Made by a program: the position numbers and the translations under genes. From Gymnothorax reevesii (lineage: Eukaryota; Chordata; Actinopteri; Anguilliformes; Muraenidae): DNA of 64,000 nucleotides. Positions 23,553-34,149 of the stretch are shown here, in pieces (the first letter of the stretch is position 1; the number at the start of each line of letters is the position of its first letter). The stretch is from assembly GCA_029721435.1 (NCBI GenBank), contig CM056576.1, positions 65,057,876 through 65,121,875 of the forward strand. The letters are read 5' to 3'. The notes beneath the pieces were generated by a model, which saw nothing but the letters and a program-made list of their open reading frames with translations, searched no databases and was not told where the DNA came from.

Positions 23553-24954
23553 GTATGTTGCTCGTTCGCTCACTCACTGTCTGACCTTGAGTGTTTAAAA
23601 TGCTAGCAGCAAATGGTAGGCTAACAAGCAGAAGTTTTGAAAGGTTGAATTAGCCAACCAAGAGAACGGTTTTACGGTTAGCGCGGGCACGGCTAAGAGT
23701 TTTTAAATGAAAAATGGCACGGCTAAGTTAGCCGACGGCTAACACATGATCCGCCGCCCACCCAAACGTCTGAAACCTGTGTTGGAGACACAGGTAAGCA
23801 ATACATAAAGGCTTTTATTTAGGATTATATGATATATGATATTTAGGATTTGAATGAGGGAGCTTCCTACTAGGCTAGTCAATATACCAGTGTTGGTAAT
23901 GACGGTCGGTCGAGTCATTCATTCATACCATGAGACGGCTAGGATTCGTGTGGAATGTTTTTTTTTATTTGTTTGTTTAACGACACGAACGTGAGGAGAT
24001 GCCCACTCAGAAAAGACGGACGATTTTGACTGTTTAAGAAAGCAGTTGAATAACCTCAAATTTAAATGTCAGTCCTTGACACTTTTAAATCAGCTAATAA
24101 TCACTGACACAGAGCCATGCCCCTCATCAGCAGGGATGTAGTGGTCGGGGGACGCGGGGTAGCGGTGTTCCCCCAGTCTTTTTGACGAGATTTTCGAGAT
24201 TTTTTTTTCTTTTGGGGAGATTTTTTTTTTATTTGTCAAATAATTATTAAAAAAAATGCCTCTGTTATCATTTTCGCCATTGTATAGCTTATAATAAAGT
24301 AATAATACATGCTGCAATTCACAAATATTATTAACAGGGCTCTCAAGTCTCACACTGAGAAGTGATTAAACTCGCCGCACATTAGTAACGTAGACTGTAT
24401 ATAAAAGAGATTAGTAGAATGGATGAAGCGAAGGCAGACGGCTCTGCTTGAATCAGTAACCTATCAGCCAATCAGAAAATAGCATTTCTTGTTGCAAGGT
24501 GAAATAGCAGGGCCGTAATCACGTCTTTCACGCACGAATGCTCCTATTGTATATCTCTGTGGTGTGCACATGTCAAAGAAGAGCTGGCAGTGGAAACCCG
24601 AAATCAGGTAATCACTTCATCACTGATTTTTATTATTTTTTTCGCAATAGCTGCTTATTAAAGTCGGGGAACTATCCTGGATATTTGCTTTATGGATCAT
24701 TTTTCGCCTCAATTTAACTGCTTTGGATGGTTATGGTTAGATGAATTGCCTTGCAACTTGTCACGGGGCTCTCTGCCCTCCATGCAGTGTATTTTGGCTG
24801 GAAACAAACCCTGCTTTGATCTGGTGCCCGCCTACTTGAGCTACGACTTCTGACAACAAGATGCGACGGATAACCCGGTCAGCATTCATTTGCAAATAGC
24901 CTACAACGCGCACAATCTTCCGCGACCGCGCCCATGTAGGAGACAGGAGTTTAC

Positions 24955-25200
24955 TGGCAAATGTGAATATTCAATAACTGATCCTGGTGTGCCATCTAGT
25001 GATAAAATATTGTCACTGCGTGCATAAATTTGCAGCTCCGCGGACACATCTGCGCAAAGATACACCGTTGTTCTTCTCGAACACACCAGATCCAGATAAT
25101 CTGTAAATGGCGAATTAAATCAACATTTTAAGTTGAAACGAGTAGCTAAGCTCCCAGTGTCAAAGTAACTAAGTGAAAGTATACTTCTCATACAGAGTGG
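24955..25200 (+). repeat. Shared hAT-internal repeat, copy A
   Basis: It begins TTCAATAACTGATCCTGGTG and includes GTGCCATCTAGTGATA, GCATAAATTTGCAGCTCC and AAGTGAAAGTATACTT in the same order as copies at 36050 (B), 49965 (C) and 58840-59110 (D, inverted). It lacks the A-rich tail seen in the others. Confidence 0.8.
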
Positions 25201-25379
25201 GGAAGCAAAACTTACACTGACATTTAAAGTACAAACAATCCCACAACCACTCCCCTGAATTGTGTGCACCTTTTATTGCTAATAATGGTGGACATATTGA
25301 ATAATGGTATACCTATTATCTTAATTGTCTGCTTTATAACCTCTTTTTTTGTGTCGCCTGTGAAGTATAACGGCACATA

Positions 25380-25415
25380 GGGATCACGTCCGGCGTCTGT
25401 CTGTCTGTCTGTCCG
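25380..25415 (+). repeat. Short (GTCT)n microsatellite
   Basis: Four to five perfect CTGT units at about 25395-25412 inside the hAT element. Confidence 0.8.
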
Positions 25416-26181
25416 GTAATATGAGCAGTGTAAATGAAGATTTCTTAATACTGTTTGCACAGAGTGTAAATATTTTTGTTGATGTCTAACACTTGGATCT
25501 ACCTGTATTAATATTGTTTGCAATGTTACTGTAAATTCATTTTTTTTCGTTTTACATTTCAATTTGTTAATAAGAGTTTATCTTTTTATTGATCTTTTTA
25601 TCTGTTATTTATGAATATTTGATTTTATAATAAATGTGTGTTGCTTAAAGTTAGCAGAAACTTCTTGCTGAATTTTCTGCTGTACATGATGTTTTATGAA
25701 ATAACTATTGCCTAGTAATTCAAGGCATGCAATTGTGATTACTCATGTTTCATAGGGCGCTCTGGCTCTGAAGCTTACACAATGTGCATCTGCTATAAAA
25801 TCATACAACTCCATACTAAACCCATTTTTGCACACTTAAGTGAAGAACAGTCCAAAACTGCTAAACAAGGTTTGCTGATATTTTTATGTAGCCTTGTGTA
25901 TGGGCTTATACTAGGTTGACTAATTTCTGGGTTTATACTGCCTGGTCAAATATTGTAACAGCAGTGTCAATTACAAAACAAGGTAATAATAGTAATGGTA
26001 ACAGTAATAATAATATATGAATGTGCAATGGAAAGTCTGAAGTGCAATTGTGATGAGGGTGGGCTATTTTGGGAGGGGGGGCCCAAAATTCAAATCTTTC
26101 ATGGGGCCCAAAATTCCTGGCAGCGCCCCTGTCAACAAGTACTAATTTCCAGATCTAGTTTTGAGTAATGGACCAACACAA

Positions 26182-26496
26182 TCAACAATGACCATAGAGA
26201 AATGCTGGGATAGGCTGCAATGGAGCTACAGGTGGGTCTAACTGGTGTTTTCCAACTACCTGACAAGTGTGACAGGTTTTGCAAAAGTTGGAAACGTCTT
26301 TCCGAAGCCCGGGCCAGAAGAAGTGTTTCATGATCTTATCAACAGTCTTGTTAACACTAAGATGACCTCCTAAAGGTAAACTATGAGCCATTGTTAAGAT
26401 CTCATTCCTGTAGACCTTTGGAACAACAATTTGCCTATCCACTGCCCAATCTGTATTGGCAGGGATATCAGGAGGGCGCCACTTCCGCATCAACAC
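26182..26496 (-). pseudogene. Gypsy integrase zinc-binding (H2C2) domain and first-Asp region
   Basis: The frame shows HSLPLGGHLSVNKTVDKIMK, then FFWPGLRKDVSNFCKTCHTC: the His-His-Cys-Cys set of the retroviral-type integrase zinc finger. A frameshift near 26190 separates it from MVIVDCVGPLL (26178-26150), which holds the first catalytic Asp. A stop follows just before the hAT duplication. It is the most 5' coding part of the element that survives. Confidence 0.88.
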
Positions 26497-26568
26497 ACCA
26501 TCTTTGAGATAATACCCAACTGGAACTGCGTCTATTTCTTTATCAGGAAGGGTATCCCTTAGGATATA

Positions 26569-26830
26569 CAGTGGTGCTTGAAAGTTTTTGAACCCTTTAG
26601 AACCCTCTATATTTCTGCATAAATATGACCTAGAACATCATCAGATTTTCACATAAGTCCTGAAAGTAGATAAAGAGAACCCAGTTAAACTAATGAGACA
26701 AAAATATTATATTTGGTCATTTATTTATTGAGGAAAATGATCCAATATTACATGTCTGTCATGTAATCATCCCTTGCTGTTGATCTGTCAATATATATAT
26801 AGGAAAATTCAAAAAACAATTTTACAATTT
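26569..26830 (+). mobile_element. Tc1-like terminal fragment in the gypsy leader
   Basis: Following TA, the text CAGTGGTGCTTGAAAGTTTT and the next ~190 bases match the end and sub-terminal region of a fish Tc1 family or its MITE. It lies between the gypsy primer-binding site and integrase, where gag and protease should be. Confidence 0.55.
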
Positions 26831-26870
26831 GAAATGTTAGATTTTCAATAAATGACTCACACAATGGTCT

Positions 26871-26888
26871 ATCCCGGACGAGCCCCCA
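26871..26888 (-). promoter_or_regulatory. Primer-binding site, tRNA-Pro type
   Basis: On the minus strand TGGGGGCTCGTCCGGGAT is complementary to the 3' end of tRNA-Pro over all 18 bases. It sits 3 bases from the 5' LTR edge. Confidence 0.9.
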
Positions 26889-26891
26889 ATT

Positions 26892-27376
26892 TGTTATGGC
26901 CCCAATTTGTTATTACATATATGACAGCAAGGGATGACAGACACAATTTTAAAACTTAAACACATTTAATAAATAAAACACTTTTAACTAAACTACTATC
27001 TACTCTACTGACCAAGATTGATATATACAACAAAAAAAATATTTACAGTCCCTTTTGTTGGGTTGCTTGGTGATGTTCCCGGTGAGGAAAATGCTTCAAC
27101 ATAGGCAAAAATCCACAAAAAGCTACACAGGTCTTGAAAAATGTGACAGGTCTGGTCAAATGTATCCTTCTGCTTGCAATTTCTCCTACTACTCCACTCC
27201 CTCAATTTTCCTCCTTATATACTCTTTTGTAGACCCCTCCCACACTTAGACCTCTTTTTCCTAATTCTCTGGGACTTGTCCCAGACATGCCCTAGACATG
27301 CCCAAACCTAGCTCTAGTCTGGGCTTAACATAAGAAAGGTCAATACTGCCATCTAGTGGCTTCTATTCGCATGACA
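26892..27376 (-). repeat. 5' LTR of the gypsy/Gmr1-like element
   Basis: Highly similar to the left LTR. Small indels, such as GATGTTCCCG in a GGTGATGTTCCCGGTGAGG context present only here, separate the pair. TATT follows at 27377-27380. Confidence 0.9.
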
Positions 27377-28007
27377 TATTGCAAAAATCCAAAATAAGCT
27401 ACAATAACATTTGCCTACAGCCAGAACCAAATAGGTTAGCTTATTAAATTTCAAGGAAGGACTAAGCTTACATTTCAGTGCAAAGAACGTTATAATATGT
27501 GCCGTTCAGCATCTAGTGCATTTTTGTGGGGACATTCTGTGAAACAAACAAAAAAGCAAACAAAGAGCAAAATTATTTGAGCTGTGCTTGCAAATGTCTG
27601 TCATTGTCTCTAATGTAATGTGTTACAACTGTGGCACTCGGCGCACCATTCATTTGGCGTTGTTGACAGAGCAGACCTAACAATCATAATGTGTTAAAAT
27701 GATGCAAACTAGTAACGAACATATACATATAGACACCCAAGCGCATTTTAGGTCTGTAACATTAAAGAAAAAAATCTGAAGTAAAAAAAATACAGTGGGA
27801 GTGAATTTTTACTTACTTCGTGGAAAACCAACTTCTCTGGCAATATCTCCCTGCAGCATGGATGAAAAGACTCGCAATTTTCAGGGCACGTGCATTACAG
27901 TACTCGTCACACGCTGACATGATGACATCATGACCTCATTGACCAATCCAGAGAAAACCAGCATGTTACAATTGTGACGCGTTACAATCACTCGTTACTC
28001 TCCCCTA

Positions 28008-29548
28008 CGTTACAGCCAGCTTCAGTAATTGCTGTTTGCAAAACATTGACGTGAGCTTTCACCAAGAGGCTGTACGATGTGAGAGCATAGCTATATTCTC
28101 TGGATGATGACCCCAGCGGTTTGTGCCCTAGACGGAATATTATAAATAAGATGCATTATCATGCTTCATTATTGATGTGATTGCTTAAATCACAACTCTC
28201 AGTTTGCTGAATCCATGAGCTAATTTCTCATCATAATCATAATTTTTCACCTTTTTATTGTCAGCTAACGTAAATTTACTGAATGGGGCTGGCAGTCAGG
28301 TGAGGGTGGTAACTTAATCTGAAACTCATTGGTTATTGATGATGGGAAGAGAATGAGCAACATTAGACTGAACATAAAGCACATAAAATTTTCAAAGTAA
28401 TGTAACGAGTTTTACAGAACAGGTGTTTGTGGCTGTAACACCGGATTATCGTACCATTTTACGCTTGTAACAGTTTACGGACTTGTCTCTGTCATTAATT
28501 ATTGTCCACTGCATCTTCATATTCCTCTTGGTAGCCAGTTTTTACATAATGGGGATTCATCAATTCATGTCATCGCAATTCTTCAAGGATTTCTTTAGGC
28601 CTAATTAAATATTATGCTATATGGTATGCTTTCAAAGTGCCACTATACGGATGTTTCATTTTCGCAGATACTGTAGATTTGCGACAATCATATTTTCATT
28701 GTCCTGCAAAACGCCACATGGCGTAAAGACTGGGGAAAAGGCAATAAGTTGTTCTACCAAGTAACTAAATATTTAAAAATTTCGAGCTCTGAGTCGTATT
28801 TATTTGAAATTAAAAAACACATTAAAGGGCATATAAACTTTATTTAGAATGCATACATATGCAGAACAGATTAGATTTGTTTGTGTTGTTACGTGTCTAT
28901 TAACAAGCTAAGTGTGCTTTCTGGGGATTGCTTCTGTCGCGCGCTCCCCCATTTCTTAAAATAGCACTGCAACACTGTTTATAGTGCCATCGGTCATTTG
29001 CCGCAAAACTCATCGGGAATGACAAAGTCGAAAGATTTGCATTATGGCTAATTACTACAAATGGACTTTTCGAGTACTGACAGGACCATATTATATGCTT
29101 TGATTCAACCAAATGTGCCTGATACTCTTGGACGACACTTCAAAATGCAGATAGATGATGACTTAGAAGCATACTGCAAAAGCACCCCAAGTGTTTAAGG
29201 CAAGGAAAAGGAATGTTCCACAAATGACAAGTCAATCATATGCCCTGAATCCAATTATGGGTACCAGCTTATAGGCAGTTAATCACTTCAAAGGATTTGT
29301 TATTATTAGAAGAAAAATTTAGATTATGGTTATGTTAGTGCACAAAAGTACTTTTTAGCTCCTAAAACTGGAGGGACTATTTATAAAAATAGTTCTTATT
29401 CCTACAGTGGTTGTAATTGTAAGTAAAGTACTTTGGAAAAACCATTGTGGGAATGTACAGAAGAAAATTGTGTCACAGTCTACTTACTTATGGACCTGGC
29501 AGACTCTGTGTGTGTGCGTGCGCGTGTGCGCCAGCATATGTACAGTAT
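28008..29548. other. No gene seen
   Basis: AT-rich. A 70-residue minus frame at 28900-29112 has no known domain. A short GT/CG alternating run lies at 29505-29530. Confidence 0.35.
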
Positions 29549-30714
29549 ATAGATACAACATTAGGACCACTTACCGGTGAAGTGAATGATATTGACGATC
29601 TCCTTACAAAGGCATCTGTCGGTGAATATTTTGTCCTCAGAGATGATGTTGGAAGCAGGAGAAATGGGCAAGCATAAGGATGTGAGTGGCTTTGACAAGG
29701 GCCAAATTGTGATGTCTAGATGACTGGGTCAGAGCCTCTCTGACCCTGCAGTTCTTGTGGGTTTGCCGTTGTGAGTAACTCCCAAAAGTGTTCCAAATAA
29801 GGAGAACTGGTGAACTGGCAACAGGGTCATGGGCAACCAAGGCTCATTGATGCATGTGGGGATGCATGTGTCTAATGCAACAGAAATGCTACCGTAGCTC
29901 AAATTGCAGAAAAAGTGGATGCTTGTTCTGATAGAAAGGCGGGAGAACACACAGTGCATCACAGTTTGTTGCTTACGAGGCTGCATAGCCGCAGACCGGT
30001 CAAGGTGCCCATGCTGATCCCTGTCCACCGCCAAAAGTGCCTACAATGGGGACGTGAGCATCAGAACTGGACCACAATGCAAAGGAAGAAGGTGGTCTAG
30101 TCTGAAGAGTCATGCATTCTTTTAAATGTGGATAGCTGGGTGCGCATACATCACTTACCTAGAGAGGACATTGCACCAGGATACACTATGGGAAGAAGAC
30201 AAGTCAGCAGAGGCAGTGTGATGCTTTGGACAATGTTCCGCTGGGAAATGTTTGGTCCTGCGATTCACATGGAAGTTACTGTGACAAGTTACACCTACCT
30301 TAACATTTTGCAGAACAAGAACACCCCTTCATGTGAACAGTCATGCCTAATGGCAGTGACCTCTTTCAGCAGAAAATATCCTATTTTCAGGATAATGTGC
30401 CCTGTCACACTGCAAAGATGTTGTATTGGTTTGAGGAATGCAACAATGAGTTCATTGTGTAGACCTGGCCTCCAAATTCCCTAGGTCATGATCCAATCAA
30501 GCATCCGTGGGATGTGCTGGACAAACAAGTGCAATCCATGACGACCCCATCTCGAAACTCACAAACTTAAAAGATCTGCTGCTAACATTGTGTTGCCAGA
30601 TATCACAGCACACCCTCAGAAGTCCATGCCTGGACAGGTTAGGGGTATTGAGACAAAAGGGGGACCTACAAAATATTAGACTAGGTGGCCATAATGTTAT
30701 GACTGATCAATGTG
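29549..30714 (+). mobile_element. Tc1-like element (family 5), plus strand
   Basis: The left end near ACAACATTAGGACCACTTAC and the right end near GGTGGCCATAATGTTATGAC are inverted versions of each other, as in the Tc1 group whose ends read CATAATGTTATGG. Transposase remnants fill the interior. A (CA)n microsatellite starts just after the right end. Confidence 0.75.
29664..30690 (+). pseudogene. Tc1 transposase remnant (family 5)
   Basis: MGKHKDVSGFDKGQIVMSR opens the frame. A block giving HTVHHSLLLTRLHSRRPVKV in a shifted frame, then VPMLIPVHRQKCLQWGREHQ, follow. A stop precedes the first catalytic position, which reads SEES instead of SDES. FQDNVPCHTAKM (about 30385-30420) keeps the second Asp. 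The SPDLNPIE block is damaged (PNSLGHDPIKHPWDVLDKQ). It is inactive by several independent lesions. Confidence 0.85.
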
Positions 30715-30717
30715 TCT

Positions 30718-30746
30718 GTGTGGAGGGTGTACACACACACACATTG

Positions 30747-30793
<47 letters not shown>

Positions 30794-30795
30794 GT
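30718..30795 (+). repeat. (CA)n microsatellite
   Basis: A nearly pure CA run at about 30751-30790, preceded by a shorter run from 30731. It makes spurious Thr-His open frames. Confidence 0.95.
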
Positions 30796-30811
30796 ACACT
30801 GTATATGCTGT

Positions 30812-31695
30812 ATATACTGCTCACAAATAGTAGGGGATATTCAAATAAGACTAACTGCGGAAAGCACCTGCATTTCGTTGGTCCAGAATTTTTTGAGTAT
30901 GTTTGTGGTTAGCCACTGGCATATTTCAATGCATATCCCCTTACCCGCTAGGTTTCAAAGTTTGCAGAAACAGGGCACCCAAGCACACCGGGGGGTGCAT
31001 GTGAAAAGTAACATCATGCATTCAGGGGCCAAATGCGGTCATGCACATGTTTTTTGTGCACATATGAGTATAAAAGCATGCTTAGAACCACACCCATCCA
31101 TCACTTAGCCACTTTTGACAACAAGAAGACTCTGGGAAGAAGTATGATTGCGGGCCATAGGGATGCTCCAAGTCAAAAGAACCCAGGTTTACGCAGCTAG
31201 ACAGCTGCATGTCTCGCAGTCTGTCATCAGCCAATTGTGGGCACGCTACGTTGCCGCCAGTGGAGTCCAGGACAGACCTTGAAGAGGGTGTCCAACATGC
31301 ACAACCAGGCAAGATTACCACCAGATCGTCAATAGAGCCCTGGGTAACAGGCGACTGAATGCGACACAGCTGCAATAAGGGCATCTACCAGCTACAGGAA
31401 ACTACATCTCAACGCAGACCGTACAAAGCCATCTGCATGCTGTCAACCTGCGAGCTAGGCAGCCATACATCCCATTACCCCTCTCAGATCGTCATTGGCA
31501 GACAAAAAGACAGTGGTGTCGACTATGGAGCAATGCCCAATGGTCACGTGTAATGTTCAGCGATGAGTCACGGTTCCATTTTGTCCTCCCACAGCAAGCC
31601 ACTATGATTCCACATAATCAGCGTGGCAGAGAGTCAGTAATGCAGTGAGGTGGAGTCACTATGACAGGCAGGACAGACCTCCACATCTGCTATGT
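30812..31695 (+). mobile_element. 5' part of a Tc1-like element (family 6) with broken transposase
   Basis: It begins with TACTGCTCACAAATAGTAGG, an end type of a Tc1 group. From about 31110 the translation across shifting frames includes the DNA-binding half. LRARQPYIPLPLSDRHWQ follows at about 31450-31500, and a MFSDESRFHFVLP block with the first catalytic Asp at about 31556-31590. A VGGVTMTGRTDLHIC-like stretch marks the middle of the catalytic domain. The rest is missing where the SINE-bearing segment begins near 31700. Confidence 0.7.
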
Positions 31696-31859
31696 GAGTT
31701 ATGCCACTCCCATTGACTTTCTAGTAAAAAAAATGGCAGCGCACTTCAGGGGTCTGAGAACTTCTGGTAGTTCCAAAAGAGGATTCTCGCAGCTTTGGAC
31801 CGATTCACTTCCATTGACAAAACATCGACTAACTTCGACCGTAAGTAATAAAATATTGA

Positions 31860-32160
31860 TGTCTTGCACCGCATTGCGGAGCAGTAGTGACTATCACGGC
31901 GCGGGTTCGAGCCCCAGTCGTACCAGCAAGCGGTGGTCAGCAGCTTTTTTAGAAATAGTGCATAATTGGCCATTGCGCTACAGGGATGCAAATTGGGAAG
32001 GGGTAGCCAGGAAGGAAAATGTAAAATGGTTGCTTTCTTAGTTGCTCAAGCGCCTCCTGTTGGCCAGCCGAGCGCTCGTCAGGAAGATTCTAAGCTTGTT
32101 CATGTTCGGATATCCTCCGCCCTCGTTCTGAACTTGCGAGGATTCAACCAATGAGTGTAG
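31860..32160 (+). repeat. tRNA-derived SINE, copy 2
   Basis: The head carries GCATTGCGGAGCAGTAGTGA and a perfect B box in GCGGGTTCGAGCCCC (31900-31914). The body includes GAAGATTCTAAGCTTGTTC and CCTCCGCCCTCGTTCTGAAC, whose inverse forms copy 1 at 8040-8345. Flanking text to about 32320 ends with AACAGGTCGTTCAGCCCAAC, which resembles a LINE-type tail and may be part of the same insertion. Confidence 0.65.
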
Positions 32161-32399
32161 AGAAGCAGTATTGATGGCCACGTTCTTCAGAAGAGAGCCG
32201 TGAACCATCCTTCTCTCCTGAATTGGTAACAAGGGGTCGTATACGAGCAAGCCTTGTACATAACATAACATGAATGCCGAGAACAGGTCGTTCAGCCCAA
32301 CTAGGCTCGCCAATTTCTTTATACTATTGAGAATATATCACTTCAGATACTCAATGACTCAATGGTATCTATACTGAGTACAAATGAAAACGCACCACT

Positions 32400-33700
32400 T
32401 GAAAAAAGCCAATATTTAAGTTCAAATGAACTTCAATATAATTTTTATACAACAACAACACTACAGTGACGTCAACCGACATGCCAAGTGCAAGAAATGC
32501 GAGAATTTCAAGTTAACTGTAACACTAGGCAATTTTTTACAAAAACGCAACATCTTGCACGCACACCGCGGGAAAAATGAATTCACTCTGAATTTGTGCA
32601 CACATTGCCTTTAAATGCACGTGAATACAAATAAAATTTAACTTTCTCACTGACACTTGTGAAACATCGACACTATGCCGTGACTTACAGCCCCTGAACG
32701 GGAACGTGCCATAGGCATGCTTCAAATTGGCGCCAGCACCAGGGAAATTGCCAGACGACTAAACTGCGCACACACAACGATCGCAAGACTCCATCAAAGG
32801 TTTCTGCAAACGGGAGCACTCAGGACCGTCCTCGACCGGGTCAACAACATGTGACAACGGCACATCAGCACCGTCAGATCGTACGGGATCATGTCCGAGA
32901 CCGAACACTACCAGGGACAAGAACTGCTGCTCAAGTCCAAGGACGACGTGGATTCATTCACCCCAACACCGTACGGAACCGTCTGCGAGCTGCAGGCCTG
33001 CGTGCACGACGTCCCTATTTCGGCCCCATATTGACGGATCGTCACTGAAACCAGCATCTACAGTGGGCAAACAGGCACCAGAATTGGCGACTACGACAAT
33101 GGCACTGCGTCATCTTTTCTGACGAGTCACGATTTCACTTAAGGAACGCAGATGGCCATATACGTGTTTGGCGGAGACGTGGTGAACGTTATAACGCCGA
33201 TTGTGTCCTTCAAACGGACCGCTGGGGTGGTGGCAGCGTTATGGTGTGGGGTGGAATAAGCTACCATCACAGAACCTCTCTCCATATCTGCAAAGGAAGG
33301 GTGAATGGCGTCTACTACCAGGACCAGGTGCTGCAAAACCGTTGTGCCCTTCTTCAACCAACACCGCGATGTCCACATATTCCAACAGGACAATGCTAGG
33401 GCACACACTGCAAGGGTGTCCATGCAATACCTTGCACAGCAGAACATCCCTGTGTTTCAGTGGCCAGCTCTGTCACCCGACTTCTCCCCTATGGAGCGCT
33501 TATGGGATGAAATTGGACGACGTCTTTAACGTCGACGTCAGATGGACAACATCCGAGAACTTGAGGTTGCCCTTGTTCAGGAGTGGAATGCTATCCCTCA
33601 GAACACTATCCAGAGACTGATCAAATCCATACGACGACGTGACCTCAATAAGATCACCCTTAAGTCTCCTTTTCCTAAGACCAAAGAGATTAAAGGTCAC
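32400..33700 (+). pseudogene. Tc1 transposase (family 4 relative), nearly complete but broken
   Basis: From about 32690 the translation reads ERERAIGMLQIGASTREIAR, then a helix-turn-helix to about 32850 where a TGA stops it. NTVRNRLRAAGLRARRPYFG (about 32970-33030) is the second helix region. VIFSDESRFHL (about 33110-33140) has the first Asp. FQQDNARAHTARV (33383-33420) has the second Asp. SPDFSPMERLWDEIGRRL (33474-33527) retains the catalytic Glu. All three acidic residues are present but spread over three frames. Terminal repeats were not resolved. Confidence 0.88.
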
Positions 33701-33894
33701 AAGCTAAGTCCACTACTTCAAGTCAAAATCTATTTTACTCCTTCCTGTTTAGCAGCATGACAAAAAAATGTCACATCCCATCCAAAATGACCGCGTTAAA
33801 AGTGAAATCACGCCGCTAGGGGGCCTGCCAGTGACGTAACAGTTGTCAAACAATTCATCTGCATAGCATAACAAAGTTTTGCACGTTTCCTTGC

Positions 33895-34070
33895 AATAAA
33901 TCCCGGACTCTTGACGAGAAATGGACAATAACGTTAACCTTACTGACTGCAGCCGAATTGCAGCCGTATTTATTCGAGCCGGTGTTGAAGAAAGCGGGCA
34001 ACGAGTCGTCACAGTCAGGCGATTCCGAAGACAATGATGATAGCTCTGCCTCTGTCGAAGGTGGAGATGC
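33895..34070 (+). pseudogene. Possible N-terminal exon of a P2X7-type domain protein
   Basis: The frame through 33950-34060 reads AELQPYLFEPVLKKAGNESS and then an acidic serine-rich run (SGDSEDNDDSSASVEG). The QPYxFEP start with an acidic-serine linker is how the P2X7 intracellular-like domain begins in many fish and invertebrate proteins. The zinc-binding Cys part (WCxCGxC) is not found downstream. A CAG acceptor precedes it at about 33950. A related domain is at 60.27-60.64 kb. Confidence 0.4.
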
Positions 34071-34149
34071 AGGGGCTGACAAAGTGGAAGGCATACCCCT
34101 AAGGCCCGTATTCAGAAACGACACTCACACTCACCCTCCACTCACCATA

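Larger units (their letters stand above)
23057..26131 (+). mobile_element. 3.1-kb hAT element inserted in the gypsy integrase
   Basis: The ends are perfect 16-bp inverted repeats, CAGGGGCGCTGCCAGG (23057-23072) and its complement (26116-26131). The perfect 8-bp direct repeat TCAACAAG (23049-23056, 26132-26139) is the hAT signature. The interior is mostly AT-rich non-coding sequence with the first coding exon of a transposase and perhaps a second. The transposase body is absent, so this is a deletion derivative. Its ends and duplication are unmutated, so the insertion is young and later than the gypsy insertion. Within it, 24955-25200 is copy A of a repeat shared with three other elements here. 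Confidence 0.92.
20144..27376 (-). mobile_element. Ty3/gypsy LTR retrotransposon with Gmr1-type IN-RT-RH order
   Basis: Two LTRs (20144-20624 and 26892-27376) of about 480 bp, both TG...CA, flank the element. The 4-bp target duplication TATT lies outside them. The primer-binding site next to the 5' LTR is TGGGGGCTCGTCCGGGAT on the minus strand (26888-26871), the tRNA-Pro type. Reading the minus strand 5' to 3', the order is integrase zinc domain, integrase core, integrase C-terminus with a GPYEI motif, reverse transcriptase, RNase H. Integrase therefore precedes RT, unlike ordinary gypsy elements but as in the Gmr1 group of deuterostome elements. Gag and protease are deleted: only about 370 bp separate the primer site from integrase. 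A 3.1-kb hAT element and a Tc1 end interrupt it. Confidence 0.9.
19455..28007. mobile_element. Possible DNA transposon hosting the gypsy element
   Basis: A 10-bp inverted pair TAGGGGAGAG (19455-19464) and CTCTCCCCTA (27998-28007) brackets the LTR element. The non-LTR remainder on both sides is rich in TGTTACAA/TTGTAACA words. This suggests one element of about 1.3 kb that received the 7.2-kb LTR insertion. No target duplication or protein supports it. Confidence 0.3.

Noticed and set aside
20144..27376. Endogenous retrovirus because of the tRNA-Pro primer site
   Set aside because: The RT and integrase words are gypsy-type, there is no envelope frame, and integrase precedes RT.
30710..31108. 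Open frames rich in Thr-His repeats
   Set aside because: They are translations of the (CA)n microsatellite at 30718-30795.
31896..31930. Functional tRNA gene with B box GGGTTCGAGCCCC
   Set aside because: The same block recurs in the SINE copy at 8285-8345 and the acceptor stem does not close.
33139..33447. Minus-strand frames over the Tc1 at 32.4-33.7 kb
   Set aside because: They are antisense to transposase text containing the Asp/Glu catalytic blocks.
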